Part shown: in pieces, positions 62,970 to 64,000 of the stretch | Layout of the letters: each line of letters opens with the position of its first letter | Position numbering within the stretch: the stretch's first letter is position 1 | Source: Roseinatronobacter alkalisoli | Lineage (GTDB): Bacteria; Pseudomonadota; Alphaproteobacteria; Rhodobacterales; Rhodobacteraceae | Assembly (NCBI RefSeq): GCF_028745735.1 | Contig: NZ_JAQZSM010000018.1 | Span: 26,091-90,090 of the forward strand | Reading direction: 5' to 3' | DNA: 64,000 bases | Position numbers and translations under genes: made by a program | Notes under the pieces: model-generated | The model's input: only the letters and a program-made list of their open reading frames with translations | Told to the model about the DNA's origin: nothing | Databases searched by the model: none

Positions 62970-64000
62970 GGCGTTGTTGCGTAAGTCAGTGCTGAGACGT
63001 GATGCCCCCCTTTCCCCTTCAGCTCAGGTCACGCGGACGATCTCGGCCGTTCCGAGGGCCGAGAAGCGGTTCATAAGGGCGATGCGTATTTGGATTTCTG
63101 CGGTCTGGCGGTCGGGGTCTCTGGCATTGATGCGTTCGCCGAAGGCCTTGAGGCGCCGCATCTTGCTTCGATCCTGCTTCGGACATGGTATACAGTCCAG
63201 CGCTTCCAGAACGCCCTGCCATAGTGTCGGGTGGCTCGCAGTATTTCGTTCCGGGCGATTGCCGCCGGGCAGTCTTCTTTCCATGGTCGGCCGTTCTTGC
63301 GGATAGGGATGATCGGAGTGGCATGACGGTCGATGATGGCGGTATGGCAGCGGCGGGTGTCATAGGCGCCGTCGGCAGTTACCGAGCCGATGTCTTCGCC
63401 CTCGGGGATCTGGTCCAGCAGGTCTGGCAAGATCGGACTGTCGCCGTTGCTGCTGGAGGTGAACTCCACCGCCCGGATGTCGGACGTAGCGGTGTCCGTG
63501 GCCAGATGGACCTTGCGCCATTGGCGTCTGCCCTGAACGCCCTGCTTGCGCGCCTGCCACTCACCATCGCCGAGGAACTTGATCCCGGTGCTATCCACGA
63601 GCAGGTTCAAGGGGCCATCGACGCGCCGATACGGTATCTGGACGGCCAGCGTCTTTTGCCGTCGGCATAGCGTCGTATAGTCGGGTACCGCCCAATCCAA
63701 GCCCGACAACTTGAGCAAGCTGGCCACCATTCCAGTTGTTTGGCGGAGCGGCAGCTTGAAAAGAACCTTGATGGTCAGGCAGAACTGGATCGCCGCATCC
63801 GAGAAGACCGCAGGCCGACCGGGGTTGCCATCCTGCGGAGCGAGCCAGGTCATGTCCTTGTCCAGCCAGATCAACAGAGAACCGCGCTTGCGCAGCGATG
63901 CAGTGTAGCTGGACCAGTTCGTCGTCCGGTCGGGGGTGGGTGATGGCTTGCTCATGCAGCCTATCTAACTCCATGGATTCACAATGTTAATCCTCGGGGA
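62970..64000 (-). mobile_element. IS5-family element, right end outside the window
   Basis: The left end reads GGCGTTGTTGCGTAAGTC from 62970, sharing its first 11 bases with the inward-read right end of the element at 51157. It carries a nearly complete transposase gene on the minus strand. No second inverted repeat appears before base 64000. Confidence 0.75.
63024..63955 (-). pseudogene. IS5-family transposase, frameshifted near its end
   Basis: About 265 codons from ATG 63955 are intact: a DNA-binding N-terminus (GRPAVFSDAAIQFCLTIKVL), the first Asp in LLVDSTGIKFLG, the second in TADGAYDTRRC and the Glu in RSRIEA. Just after that, near 63165, one base is missing (GCAAGATG for GCAAAGATG) and the final 50 residues, KMRRLKAFGERINARD to TAEIVRVT, lie in the next frame. 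It is either a recent pseudogene or a sequence error. Confidence 0.82.

Noticed and set aside
63024..63284. Programmed frameshifting of the IS5-family transposase
   Set aside because: The shift lies after the DDE Glu near the C-terminus, without an obvious slippery run, so a plain one-base loss is more likely.

Overview
The window looks like an alphaproteobacterial chromosome or large replicon, most probably from the Roseobacter/Rhodobacteraceae group. The gene families point that way: TRAP, TAXI-TRAP and tripartite tricarboxylate (TTT) uptake systems, many ABC transporters, and GC-rich coding sequence with ATGA-coupled operons. This is inferred from gene content only; no rRNA or marker gene is present. 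Nearly all of it is accessory catabolic DNA: transporter plus enzymes plus a local regulator, repeated about six times, with insertion-sequence debris between some blocks.

Layout. (1) 1-7.1 kb: two convergent type I sulfatases, a TAXI-TRAP uptake system and a divergent IclR regulator. (2) 7.2-14.1 kb: a LacI regulator divergent from TTT transporter genes, an HpcH/HpaI aldolase, a PfkB kinase and a Gfo/Idh/MocA oxidoreductase, probably for a sugar acid. (3) 14.1-24.9 kb: two divergent 2-hydroxyacyl-CoA-dehydratase-like subunits, four family III CoA-transferases, a MarR regulator and a DctPQM TRAP transporter. Three TTCA-N5-TGAA palindromes mark the likely MarR regulon. (4) 25.0-27.1 kb: a Tat/lipobox protein with a SUKH-like domain and ankyrin repeats. 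(5) 27.6-35.6 kb: an eight-gene, mostly ATGA-coupled minus-strand operon behind a cobalamin riboswitch: two BtuFCD-like ABC systems, an LLM flavoenzyme between them and a CbiX-like/ferredoxin fusion at the end.

(6) 35.7-42.9 kb: a scarred accessory region. It has an IS6-family element with a nonsense-mutated transposase that truncates both neighbours, a glutamate-receptor-like channel protein, a two-Kazal lipoprotein, a frameshifted LprI-like gene, an IS6-type 3' remnant, a HipA kinase carrying an AbiEi-like N-terminus behind two long palindromes, and a doubly frameshifted polyol dehydrogenase. (7) 42.9-50.6 kb: an AraC-controlled ribose-type ABC transporter with an FGGY kinase and two SDR dehydrogenases, probably for a pentitol. 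(8) 51.1-52.3 kb: a degenerate IS5-family element.

(9) 52.3-62.8 kb: a probable sulfoquinovose sulfolysis cluster. It encodes an SsuD-like monooxygenase, an aldo-keto reductase and a flavin reductase in the smoCBA order, a sugar ABC transporter, a GntR regulator, a Gfo/Idh/MocA enzyme that may be the NAD+-dependent sulfoquinovosidase, and a YeiH-type exporter suited to removing sulfite. Two 22-bp sites identical at 21 positions lie in front of both arms and tie it together as one regulon. (10) 63.0-64.0 kb: a second IS5-family element with a frameshifted transposase, cut by the window edge.

The most interesting points are the sulfoquinovose cluster with its shared operator, the dehydratase-like/CoA-transferase cluster with its MarR sites and altered catalytic residues, the LLM enzyme inside a B12-riboswitch operon, and the HipA fusion with its palindromic operators. 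All functional calls rest on motif reading and neighbourhood; no database search was run.
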